Shown here in pieces: positions 6,793 to 14,890 of a DNA stretch of 40,939 bases. The stretch spans positions 1 to 40,939 of the IMG/VR virus record IMGVR_UViG_3300021440_000009; one strand, written 5' to 3'. Numbering within the stretch: position 1 is the first letter of the stretch; the number at the start of each line of letters is the position of its first letter. Position numbers and translations under genes: made by a program. This DNA comes from a virus. The notes under the pieces are model-generated. The model had not been told where the DNA came from and searched no databases. It saw only the letters and a list, made by a program, of their open reading frames with translations.

Positions 6793-7219
6793 GTGGCATA
6801 AACGTTTCATGAAGCTAGCTAATGAAGTAGCTTCATGGAGTAAAGACCCAGACTCTAAAGTAGGTGCAGTATTAATTTCACCTGACAAAACTAAAGTTAG
6901 TTATGGATATAACGGTTTTCCTAGGAATTTACCAGACTCTGAAGATTTGTTAAGAGATAAAGATGCTAAGTTAGCTCTTACAGTACATGCAGAACTTAAC
7001 TGTATCTTAAACGCAACACAAACTAAAGGTTGGTCTTTGTATACTACTAAACCACCTTGTTTACAATGTGCATTAGCTATAGTTCAGTCTGGTGCTAACT
7101 TAGTTGTTTGTCCACCTTTAGATATCACTAGCTCTTGGTATAAAGAGCAACTTGAAGCTATTAGTATTTTACAGTTAGCTCAATGTAAAGTATTATTTTT
7201 AGGAGATTTAAATGACTGA
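6779..7219 (+). CDS. dCMP deaminase, 146 aa
   Basis: Zinc-dependent deaminase converting dCMP to dUMP. Visible: N-terminal KWHKRFMKLANEVASWSKDP typical of phage dCMP deaminases (shown by KWHKRFM and WSKDP), zinc motif HAE at about 70-72 with the proton-shuttle Glu, and PCLQC at about 93-97. The GTG at 6779 is chosen because it keeps the conserved N-terminal helix and has GGAAA upstream; the next ATG (6809) would delete it. The start overlaps the previous gene by 14 bases. If the ThyA-like neighbour uses dCMP, this enzyme would compete for the same pool and supply dUMP to host thymidylate synthase, as in T4. Confidence 0.92.
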   Translation: MSVNKWHKRFMKLANEVASWSKDPDSKVGAVLISPDKTKVSYGYNGFPRNLPDSEDLLRDKDAKLALTVHAELNCILNATQTKGWSLYTTKPPCLQCALAIVQSGANLVVCPPLDITSSWYKEQLEAISILQLAQCKVLFLGDLND

Positions 7220-7769
7220 TATAAGTCTAGACTTAGAAACATTATCATTAAGTAACACAGCTAGAATATTATCTATTGGTACTTGTGAATTTAATAGATA
7301 CACAGGAGATATAGGTAGAACTTTCTACTGTTCTTTAAAAGAACCGCCAGAAGAGATTATAAAAAACTTACATGTTTCTAAGTCCACAACAGATTGGTGG
7401 GCTAAACAAAGCAGTGAAGCTAAAGGTGCACTAAAATTATGCTTAGAAGACTATTACAAAGGTTTAAATTTGTTTTGTCTATTTATGCGTTCTTATACAC
7501 CAAGTAAAACTTACATTTGGGCTAACGATCCTCAGTTTGATTGTGCAATACTTAAACATTCACTATCATTATACAACATAATGGAACCTTGGAAATTCTA
7601 TAATGAGCGATCATATAGAACTATTAAAGAAGTGGGCTATACTTTATTTGGTATAGACTATGCTTCTATTGAAGAAGCTAAAGTGAAGCATCATGCTTTA
7701 GAAGATGCAGTTTATCAAGCTAAAGTTATTTCTAAAACATTAAAAACTTTAAAGGAAAAAGCACAATGA
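7212..7769 (+). CDS. DnaQ-like 3'-5' exonuclease (DEDDh), 185 aa
   Basis: Exonuclease of the DEDDh family, similar to the Rv2179c/T4 DexA group. Visible catalytic residues: D7 and E9 in SLDLETL, Asp in WANDPQFD, and His/Asp in HHALEDA near 160. It acts on 3' ends of DNA or RNA. With the polymerase's own exonuclease already present, a role in host nucleic-acid breakdown or trimming recombination ends is more likely than proofreading (inference). AGGAG precedes the ATG, which overlaps the deaminase stop by 8 bases. Confidence 0.9.
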   Translation: MTDISLDLETLSLSNTARILSIGTCEFNRYTGDIGRTFYCSLKEPPEEIIKNLHVSKSTTDWWAKQSSEAKGALKLCLEDYYKGLNLFCLFMRSYTPSKTYIWANDPQFDCAILKHSLSLYNIMEPWKFYNERSYRTIKEVGYTLFGIDYASIEEAKVKHHALEDAVYQAKVISKTLKTLKEKAQ

Positions 7770-8569
7770 CAATCAAGATAAATAATACACAAGTACGATT
7801 AAGACCTTCTTCTGTTGACAGCTTTTATCAATGTTCTTATCAATGGGGTAAAACATTTTTAGAAGGTATTACTACTATACCTAACGCTAGAGCAGCTATT
7901 GGTACTAGCATCCATAAAGCTGCGGAAGTGCTATGGACAGAGGCAATTGCAACAGGTAAGAAAGATGCTAACTTGGGTAAACTAACTGATGCAGCAATTG
8001 CAGCTTGGAAAGAAGAAACTCACGATGGTGTTAAATTTGATGATGGTGAGAATGACAAAACTGCAGCTATAGAGATTATGAAAGGAACAGAAACTTTTAT
8101 TGAAGATATTGTTCCTTTTAGTTCTATCCCTGATGCAGTTGAACAACGTTTTACAATACCATTGACAAATCCAATTGTTACAGATTTGAGTGGCACAGTA
8201 GACTATATTGCTGGTGACATAATTGCAGATGTTAAAACTAGTAAACGTAAACCAGTTGTAGAGTCTTATACTGTACAACAATCTATCTATCGTTTATTAG
8301 CTAATCATAACGGTAAAGATGTTAAGCGTAGCCTTATTCAAGGTATTGTACTAAAGGCACAACCTGAAGGGATGATTCTACCACTTGAAGTTAACTTACC
8401 ACAAGCTAAATCATTAGTTAATGGTATTTTAGCAACTATGGAACTTATTGCATCTGATAAAGCTCCAATTGAAACAATACTTAGAGGTAATCCTAAATAC
8501 TATTTATGTAGTAATAAGTATTGTGCTTTACATTCTACATGTCCTTGGGTAAACGGTGATGCTAACTAA
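7766..8569 (+). CDS. RecB/Cas4-like PD-(D/E)XK nuclease with Fe-S cysteines, 267 aa
   Basis: PDDEXK_1 (PF12705-like) exonuclease. Features: RLRPSSVDSFYQC with C23, GTSIHKAAE with H50, GTVDYIAG and ADVKTSK supplying the D and ExK-like active site near 140-155, QQSIYRLL (motif III Gln/Tyr), and three C-terminal cysteines C248, C253 and C259. One Cys at the start and three at the end is the AddB/Cas4 iron-sulphur arrangement. Probably processes DNA ends during replication or recombination together with the SNF2-like helicase two genes downstream. Overlaps the DnaQ-like gene by 4 bases. Confidence 0.9.
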   Translation: MTIKINNTQVRLRPSSVDSFYQCSYQWGKTFLEGITTIPNARAAIGTSIHKAAEVLWTEAIATGKKDANLGKLTDAAIAAWKEETHDGVKFDDGENDKTAAIEIMKGTETFIEDIVPFSSIPDAVEQRFTIPLTNPIVTDLSGTVDYIAGDIIADVKTSKRKPVVESYTVQQSIYRLLANHNGKDVKRSLIQGIVLKAQPEGMILPLEVNLPQAKSLVNGILATMELIASDKAPIETILRGNPKYYLCSNKYCALHSTCPWVNGDAN

Positions 8570-8801
8570 AGATGCAGTAGTATTAATTTTAACTAAACAT
8601 AAGTTAACTAAGTATGCTTTAGCTAAGGCTTTAAATTGTGCAGCTGCTGTGTCTGTTAACCAGTGGCTAAGAGGGACAAGGATGTCCTATACTATAGCTG
8701 AGAAATTTAAAACTCTTTATGGAATAGAAATAGATGACTACTATGATACCAAAGCCACATCAAATAGAGATGGCAGAGCAAGCAGTACAGTTATTGAATA
8801 A
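8559..8801 (+). CDS. Small Cro/XRE-like helix-turn-helix protein, 80 aa
   Basis: Residues 10-50 form an HTH of Cro type: YALAKALNCAAAVSVNQWLRG, here shown as YALAKAL then VSVNQWLRG, followed by MSYTIAEKFKTLYGIEIDDYY. It resembles YdaS/Cro-like small DNA-binding proteins in phages. ATG at 8559 overlaps the stop of the nuclease gene. Its last 22 codons overlap the start of the next gene, an unusually long overlap that makes the exact end of coding content uncertain, although the frame is clearly open. May regulate transcription; no lysogeny module accompanies it. Confidence 0.75.
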   Translation: MLTKDAVVLILTKHKLTKYALAKALNCAAAVSVNQWLRGTRMSYTIAEKFKTLYGIEIDDYYDTKATSNRDGRASSTVIE

Positions 8802-9933
8802 ACATAATATCGCATATTTAGCTTCAGAAGAACGCACAGGTAAGACGTTAGCAGCAATTCTAGTAGCAGAACAACTCGGTTTTGAAAATATTGTTGTTTT
8901 AACTAAGTTAAAAGCAATAGATGGTTGGAATACACACTTAGAAAACTTTCCGCATAATAAAAATTATCTAGTAACTAATTATCATAAAGCTTGTAAATTA
9001 GCTAATGTAGCAAATACATTAATTATACTAGATGAAGCACATGCTTATTTATCTGCTTACCCCAAGCATGGTACTATATGGAAAGAAGTAAAAAAAGTAT
9101 GCCGTGGTAACAAAGTACTATACTTATCTGCTACTCCTTATGCTCAAGGTACACAACTATTATACGGACAGTTTGCGGTATCTAGTTATTCACCTTGGAA
9201 AAACTACCCTAACTTCTACTCGTGGTTTAGGACATTTGGTAAGCCTTATACTATTGAAGTGCAAGGCAGAGAAGTTAATATGTATGATAGAGTTAAAGAT
9301 AACGATGTACTTTTTTGTGCGTCTAACTTATTTATAACTAAAACAAGAAAGGAATTGGGATTTGAACATGAGCCTTCAGACAAAGTGCATTATATTGATC
9401 TTGACCAAGTAACAAAAGAAGTGTACAATGAACTTCTAGAACATAGAATAGTAGAGTTAAAAGCTGGTACATTAGTTTGTGACACTACATCTAAGTTGCG
9501 ATTTGCTTTACACATGCTTGAAGGCGGTGTAGCTAAGATTAACGACAATTATATAATTTTAGCTAATGAAGAAAAGATTAATTGGATAAAGCAGAACTTC
9601 GGGGATTGCTCTGACACAGTTATAATGTACTACTTTATAGCAGAAAAAGATAAGTTAGAAAGAGCTTTTCCTAAAGCTAAAGTGTTACAGTCTACAAGTT
9701 ATGCTGAAGGTGTTGATCTAAGCATGTATAGACACTTAATAGTTTATAGTATGGACTATAGTACTAGTAAGTTTACACAACGTAGAGCACGTCAAGCAAA
9801 TATGGAACGTAAAGACCCTATAGATGTGCATTTTCTAGTTGTCAAAAAAGCTATAAGTCATGAAGTATATAAGACTGTAGCGGTTAACAAAAAGAATTAT
9901 GTCGATAGTTTATTCTCAGGAGCAAAGTTATGA
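8734..9933 (+). CDS. SNF2/DEAD-like SF2 helicase, 399 aa
   Basis: SF2 helicase of the short phage SNF2-like type. Motifs: PKPHQ near 6 (Q-like), Walker A EERTGKT at 32-38, DEAH at 101-104, SATP at 133-136, GVDLS and QRRARQANMER for motifs V and VI. ATP-dependent translocation on double-stranded DNA is expected; substrate and partners unknown. ATG at 8734 or 8743, neither with a good Shine-Dalgarno. It overlaps the HTH gene by 68 bases. It lies in the recombination/repair end of the operon with ligase and VRR-NUC downstream. Confidence 0.9.
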   Translation: MTTMIPKPHQIEMAEQAVQLLNKHNIAYLASEERTGKTLAAILVAEQLGFENIVVLTKLKAIDGWNTHLENFPHNKNYLVTNYHKACKLANVANTLIILDEAHAYLSAYPKHGTIWKEVKKVCRGNKVLYLSATPYAQGTQLLYGQFAVSSYSPWKNYPNFYSWFRTFGKPYTIEVQGREVNMYDRVKDNDVLFCASNLFITKTRKELGFEHEPSDKVHYIDLDQVTKEVYNELLEHRIVELKAGTLVCDTTSKLRFALHMLEGGVAKINDNYIILANEEKINWIKQNFGDCSDTVIMYYFIAEKDKLERAFPKAKVLQSTSYAEGVDLSMYRHLIVYSMDYSTSKFTQRRARQANMERKDPIDVHFLVVKKAISHEVYKTVAVNKKNYVDSLFSGAKL

Positions 9934-10799
9934 CTTTTACACCTATGTTAGCATGTAGTAAACAACCAGATTTAACTAAGCTAAGTTATCCACTATTAGC
10001 TTCATCAAAACTTGATGGAATACGTTGCATTATTAAAGATAGTGTGGTATTATCTAGAACATTAAAACCTATACCTAATAGATCAATACAACAAGCATTA
10101 GCTGGTATTCCTTATGGTTTAGATGGTGAGCTAATGGTGCCAGGCGACTACTCTTCTGTTGAATCTGCAGTAATGAGTGAAGATGGTACACCTGCTTTTA
10201 TGTACTTTGTATTTGATTGCTTCGATAATAAAGACAGCAGTTATTTAGCTAGGCACAAAGACTTAGTTAGAAAAGTAGAAGACTTAAATAACCCATATGT
10301 GCAAATACTTGAGCAGTTATTAATAGTCTCGGCAGAAGAAGCTATACGGTACTATAATGTGTCAGTTGAAGCTGGTTATGAAGGAATAATCCTTAGACAT
10401 AGACTTGCACCATATAAATATGGTCGCTCAACTTTAAAACAAGAGTGGATGCTTAAAGTTAAACCTGTTAATGATACTGAAGCTATAATTGTAGATTTTG
10501 AGGAGTTAATGCACAATGACAACGTTAGTACTATTGATGCTAGAGGTTATACTGTACGAAGCAAAGAGCAAAGTGGTTTATGTAATAGCAATATGCTTGG
10601 CTCTCTTGTTTGTAAAGATAAGTCAGGAACTATTGTATTCATAGGCTCGGGCTTCACAAACGCACAACGTGAAGAGATTTGGAATAGAAAGGACTTTTAC
10701 GTAGGAAAACAAATAACGTTCAAATATCAAGATCGTATGGCTTCTGGAGCGTATAGATTTCCAGTATTTAAAGGATTTAGGAGTTTTAACGATGTCTGA
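9930..10799 (+). CDS. ATP-dependent DNA ligase, 289 aa
   Basis: Seals nicks with ATP. Nucleotidyltransferase motifs: I SKLDGIR with adenylated K27, III DGELM near 79, IV EGIILRH near 160, V LKVKP near 180, followed by a short OB domain (residues 190-289). The length matches small phage ligases such as the T7 type. The ATG at 9930 overlaps the helicase stop (ATGA) and AGGAG lies 9 bases upstream. Joins replication intermediates made by the polymerase and primase in the same operon. Confidence 0.95.
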   Translation: MTFTPMLACSKQPDLTKLSYPLLASSKLDGIRCIIKDSVVLSRTLKPIPNRSIQQALAGIPYGLDGELMVPGDYSSVESAVMSEDGTPAFMYFVFDCFDNKDSSYLARHKDLVRKVEDLNNPYVQILEQLLIVSAEEAIRYYNVSVEAGYEGIILRHRLAPYKYGRSTLKQEWMLKVKPVNDTEAIIVDFEELMHNDNVSTIDARGYTVRSKEQSGLCNSNMLGSLVCKDKSGTIVFIGSGFTNAQREEIWNRKDFYVGKQITFKYQDRMASGAYRFPVFKGFRSFNDV

Positions 10800-11055
10800 A
10801 CAAAAAGTGCAAAAAAAGATACTTGAGTGGCTTAACGCAAATAACTACTTAGCTTATAAGATTGTTACAGCTAATAGAGCAGGTGTTCCAGATATAATAG
10901 CTTGTTCACCTATAGGTCAATATGTAGCTATTGAAGTAAAGTATGGCAGTAATACAGTTTCTAAGTTACAAGATTATGTATTACGAGAAATAAAAAAACG
11001 CAACGGTATTGCTATCGTTGCGTATTCGCTAGAAGATGTTATTGAAGCACTCTAA
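10792..11055 (+). CDS. VRR-NUC domain nuclease, 87 aa
   Basis: Single-domain VRR-NUC (PD-(D/E)XK) nuclease. Visible: EQKVQKKILEWL, RAGVPDII (catalytic Asp), IEVKYG (ExK) and LQDYVLREI. Phage versions act as structure-specific, Holliday-junction-type nucleases and may clear recombination intermediates before packaging. It is the last gene of the plus-strand replication operon. It converges with the minus-strand 1283-residue gene, overlapping its 3' end by 17 bases. Its coding region contains a strong intrinsic terminator for the opposite strand (10992-11022). Confidence 0.92.
   Translation: MSEQKVQKKILEWLNANNYLAYKIVTANRAGVPDIIACSPIGQYVAIEVKYGSNTVSKLQDYVLREIKKRNGIAIVAYSLEDVIEAL
10992..11022 (-). 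terminator. Rho-independent terminator of the minus-strand virion operon, inside VRR-NUC
   Basis: Read on the minus strand: perfect 7-bp stem CGCAACG/CGTTGCG (11022-11016 and 11005-10999), 10-base loop, then seven T (10998-10992). It lies 17 bases past the stop of the 1283-residue gene and within the coding sequence of the convergent gene. On the plus strand the run of A precedes the hairpin, so it should stop only leftward transcription. Confidence 0.85.
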
Positions 11056-14000
11056 TCTTATCTGCACCATACTGCACTGCCTTATAGCCTGCATCAACTA
11101 ATGCAGCATCTATTAAGGCAGTATCACTTCTACCAATCCCATTAGCTTCAGCAATTTTCATAGCTTGTTCTATTGATGCAATACGATGAGCAGCTATCTT
11201 AACTGGTTCACCTGTTCCCTTAGTGCTAAGTGTTTTACCATTGCCGTAGAACAATAACTTAGGCATTCCAATCTCACCTTTCTGTGCTTGTTCTTGTGCT
11301 GCTTTAGTCACTAACTCCTTAGCTTCTGCACTAATATCTATCTTACCGTCTAGTTCAGCCATCAAGTCTTTCATTGATTTTGTATTCAATGGTTTTTCTA
11401 GTACATCAGCAGCTAACCGCACCATCTTAGAAGTATTAGGTTCAACTTGTCTAAGAGCAAAGTTAACAATCTTCTGTACAAAATTACGTTTAGCTACACC
11501 AGTCAAAGAAGTAGCTAATATTGACACATCATCTGGTGGAACTAATGAACCACTAACAGTAGATAGTGGAACATCATTACGAAATACTTCAGCCATGTCT
11601 TGTAATGCCATCTTAAACTTTCTAGCTTCAGGTGTTGTAAAGTTAACTCCATCTAAAGCTTTAGATAACTGCGGGAAATGTATAGCTCTTTCATTACCTA
11701 CAGCGCCAGCAGTATATTTATCTGTTAAAGCTTTTAAAACAGAACCTTCTACTTTAGCTCTAGTAGAGTTAGGTAACTTAGCTACAACATCTGTAAAAGT
11801 AGAATCCTCTGCTGTTATATATTTAGTTAAAGCACTAACAGTTCTATCATAGTCAATACCAGGTTTAGTCAAAGCTTTAAACATTACATTACTTTGTACT
11901 GTCTTCATTTGTGCATATTGGAACTTAGCTTGTGCAAAATCATTCAACCACTTATCAGATTCAGGTATAACTTCTTTAGCTCCTTGTGTTACAGCTGTGT
12001 CTATGGACGATAAAACAGAATTTACACGGTCATAGTCTTGCGGTTTTGTTATATTTGAATTATATTTAAAGTCATTAACTAATTGACGTAGTTCAAGTAA
12101 GTCATTAAAATTTCTTGTTAATGTAGTAGTTTGTATTTTTCTAATGCGCGCTAAATATTTAGCGCGCATACCTATGTCTTCTATATTTAAACTAACATTT
12201 TCTTTAAATTTAGCTAACATAGGTTCAACAGCTACTTTATCCAAGTTAAATTGCCACACCTCAGCTAAAGGTGCTTTAGCAGCTTCTAGCTTAACATCGC
12301 CATAAAACTTCTTGGTGTCATTTACATAGTTGTTTAAGTCTTCTGATACTAGTTTACCTAAGTTTTTATCTGACAAGTTATTAGCCGTAGCTAAGATGTC
12401 TTGTGCTCTAGAGTCAATAGTTTTTGCAATAGCCCGTGAAGCTAAAGGATCAAGTCTAGCAATAGCTTTTACAACTCCTTCTCCACCTGGTTGAGTTAAT
12501 ACAGATGCTGCTACACGCTTAGAAGTATCAGACATGCCTGGTACATCTGAGTACTTATTAAGCATTGTAACTAACTGGTTAGCTTCATCTTTGTTAACAA
12601 ACATAGTGTCTGCTAATGCTTGGTCTATTGCATCAGTTTTATCAAAGAACTTAGTTGTAGTAGCTTTAGCTGCTTTAACTTGTCCTACAATTGATCTAAC
12701 TGCTCTTGGGCTTTGAAATGCTGCTAGACCTAAAGCATCCCAAATAACACTTTGTTGAGCTGCGTTAATTGTTCTATTTAACTGTACTTTAGCATTTAAG
12801 TCTACAGATTTATCTGCAGCTTCAAATAAGTAGTCTATTTCAGAACCTACAACTGTGCCAACTGCTCCACCAATAATACCGCCACCAGCTATAGATAAGC
12901 CTTTTAAAGCAGGATGTGGTACTGGTACTTCTGCACCAATTTGACCTCCACGTATTGCACCAGCCATACCTAAAGACCAAGCGCCGAAATTTTTAGCCGC
13001 TACTATGCTTACAGTAGGAGTTGCGTCTGCCCAACCATCTTCAGTTTTTATTAACCACTTATTATTCTCAGGGTCAAAGTTAAACTCAAAACCTTGCTTA
13101 GCAGCTAAGTCAATAACACGTTGCTTTTGAAATTCATTTTCTTGCTCTACAAATTTAGCTTTGGTTCCGCCAAAAGACCAAGCTTGTATTTCATCCATCA
13201 TTGTATGCAATGGAGGATTTAGTATTTCTTGACTTGCTACAAAGTCTCTAGCATTTTGCGCAGACTTAATATCTAATCTTGTTTGCTCTAAATCTTTAGG
13301 ATCAGTTAAAGAACCAGAAGGTTTTCTTTCCTCTTGTCTAGGATAGTGTGTAGTTTGTTTAATTTGCTCTTCAGTAAACCTAGGTTTTTTAGTTCTATAA
13401 AATTCATCCACCTTTTGCATAGCATCTTTTTCAGTAAAAGGCCTAAGTACATGGCTTGAATCCACCTGCGTACTTACAGATTTTTCATCTGCTATAGTAA
13501 CATCTCGCTTAGCTAAATGCTCTTGCACTTGTTCTACTGTATAGCCTGCATCTATAGCTTTCTTAACTTTAGAAGTAAAAGCTGAAGCATCTTCTTTACT
13601 GTAGCCTTGCTTAGTTTCAAGATAATTAGCTACTTCATCTTCTTTATAACCTGAAGTTAATGCTTTATAAGCAGCGCCGACAGCTACAATTGGAGTAGCT
13701 GCTTCGTACAATTTAAAACCAGTTTTAGTGCCTTCAGGGTGATGAATAACTAAGTAGTTAACTGGGTCTGACTTAAGCACTTCTAGTTCACCAATTTTAC
13801 CACTAGCTTTATTTACTACTTCATTTAAGGCTTGTCCTTCTTCTGTAGCTTTTAACCATGCTTTAGGATTAGTCCCAGGTGTCATACCTAATTGTTCAAA
13901 TAATTTAACTGTGTCAGATTGAATGTTACCGGAACTTAACTGTGGCTTTAAAACTAGTGGATTAATACTATTTATATTAACAGTATTTAAAATGTTTTTA

Positions 14001-14890
14001 ACTGCTTGACTTATTGGCTGACTTGCAGTTTCTTCTGTTACAGTTAAGCCTTGCTCAGCTGCAACCTTTTTAGCTGTATTTACAATTGAAGTCTCATACT
14101 GGTTTTGCACTGCTTCACTTCTAGCTAAAGGTGCAACCCCTTTACCTGAAATAGGAATAGCCGTATACTCGGCACCTTGCTCAATACTTGTTTGAATTTG
14201 ACGTTCTAATATTTTACGATTCAAATTTGTAGCATAAGGAGCAGCAACAGTTGGCTTAATTTTAACTGTATCTAAGTAACTCATTGCATTTGTTGGGTCG
14301 TCTATTCCAATAGATTTTAAAAAGCTAGCATCTTCTGGACTAGTATTAGTATCTATTTCTTGTCTACTAACTATATCTTGCGCTTTGTTATAATCTTCTT
14401 TACTTATACCAGTTCTATCTGCACTATGAAAGTCACTTTGGATTTCTAAAATAGTACGAGCTTTCTTACCATTTATATCTAACACATCTGTACGAGCATG
14501 AGCTAAATACTGAGGTTCTTCAGGAAAGTGCGGAGAAGTATATTTAAAGTCATTAGTGCCTAAACCAAAAGTATAGACATGCTCTTCATAATTACCATTA
14601 GGTTTTCCATTGATATTAATGTTACCATAGTCAATACCTTGACCTTCTTTAGTAACAACAACATCTTGTTTATCTGAGCGTTTAGCTAATGAGTCTAACA
14701 AGTCAGTTTTATATAACTTTTCTGTTGTGTTATTTTTAGCATAGTCTTCCAAACCTAAATTAGCAAATTTAAGTTCTTCAGCTTTTACACCTGCTTTCAT
14801 TAAAGTGTTAGGTACAGAAGCAGCTTTCATAGAAAAGTTATCGGGCAAATCTTTAATAACTTTCTCTAACATTGATGGTGGAAGAGCCAT
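11039..14890 (-). CDS. Very large polyvalent-type virion protein, 1283 aa
   Basis: Unrecognised as a whole. Residues 100-170 carry a signature common to large phage polyvalent proteins: PQYLAHARTDV, ILEIQSDFH and an acidic/aromatic lead-in. A second block near 235-290 (GAEYTAIPISGKG, QNQYETS) belongs with it. A Gly/Ala-rich hydrophobic stretch lies near 640-690 (WSLGMAGAIRGG, GGGIIGGAVGTVVGSEIDYLF), a candidate membrane-insertion segment. The rest is helical and coiled-coil-like. It is last in the virion operon, after portal and ejection-type genes, so an ejected internal protein delivering domains into the host is a reasonable inference. GAGGG lies 9 bases before the ATG; stop and start overlap with the portal gene (TAATG). 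Confidence 0.85.
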   Translation of the reverse strand: MALPPSMLEKVIKDLPDNFSMKAASVPNTLMKAGVKAEELKFANLGLEDYAKNNTTEKLYKTDLLDSLAKRSDKQDVVVTKEGQGIDYGNININGKPNGNYEEHVYTFGLGTNDFKYTSPHFPEEPQYLAHARTDVLDINGKKARTILEIQSDFHSADRTGISKEDYNKAQDIVSRQEIDTNTSPEDASFLKSIGIDDPTNAMSYLDTVKIKPTVAAPYATNLNRKILERQIQTSIEQGAEYTAIPISGKGVAPLARSEAVQNQYETSIVNTAKKVAAEQGLTVTEETASQPISQAVKNILNTVNINSINPLVLKPQLSSGNIQSDTVKLFEQLGMTPGTNPKAWLKATEEGQALNEVVNKASGKIGELEVLKSDPVNYLVIHHPEGTKTGFKLYEAATPIVAVGAAYKALTSGYKEDEVANYLETKQGYSKEDASAFTSKVKKAIDAGYTVEQVQEHLAKRDVTIADEKSVSTQVDSSHVLRPFTEKDAMQKVDEFYRTKKPRFTEEQIKQTTHYPRQEERKPSGSLTDPKDLEQTRLDIKSAQNARDFVASQEILNPPLHTMMDEIQAWSFGGTKAKFVEQENEFQKQRVIDLAAKQGFEFNFDPENNKWLIKTEDGWADATPTVSIVAAKNFGAWSLGMAGAIRGGQIGAEVPVPHPALKGLSIAGGGIIGGAVGTVVGSEIDYLFEAADKSVDLNAKVQLNRTINAAQQSVIWDALGLAAFQSPRAVRSIVGQVKAAKATTTKFFDKTDAIDQALADTMFVNKDEANQLVTMLNKYSDVPGMSDTSKRVAASVLTQPGGEGVVKAIARLDPLASRAIAKTIDSRAQDILATANNLSDKNLGKLVSEDLNNYVNDTKKFYGDVKLEAAKAPLAEVWQFNLDKVAVEPMLAKFKENVSLNIEDIGMRAKYLARIRKIQTTTLTRNFNDLLELRQLVNDFKYNSNITKPQDYDRVNSVLSSIDTAVTQGAKEVIPESDKWLNDFAQAKFQYAQMKTVQSNVMFKALTKPGIDYDRTVSALTKYITAEDSTFTDVVAKLPNSTRAKVEGSVLKALTDKYTAGAVGNERAIHFPQLSKALDGVNFTTPEARKFKMALQDMAEVFRNDVPLSTVSGSLVPPDDVSILATSLTGVAKRNFVQKIVNFALRQVEPNTSKMVRLAADVLEKPLNTKSMKDLMAELDGKIDISAEAKELVTKAAQEQAQKGEIGMPKLLFYGNGKTLSTKGTGEPVKIAAHRIASIEQAMKIAEANGIGRSDTALIDAALVDAGYKAVQYGADKIRVLQ

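Noticed and set aside
8559-8801. Lysogeny repressor
   Set aside because: The protein is a small HTH protein in the middle of a replication operon with no integrase, second repressor or divergent promoter, so there is no lysogeny switch.
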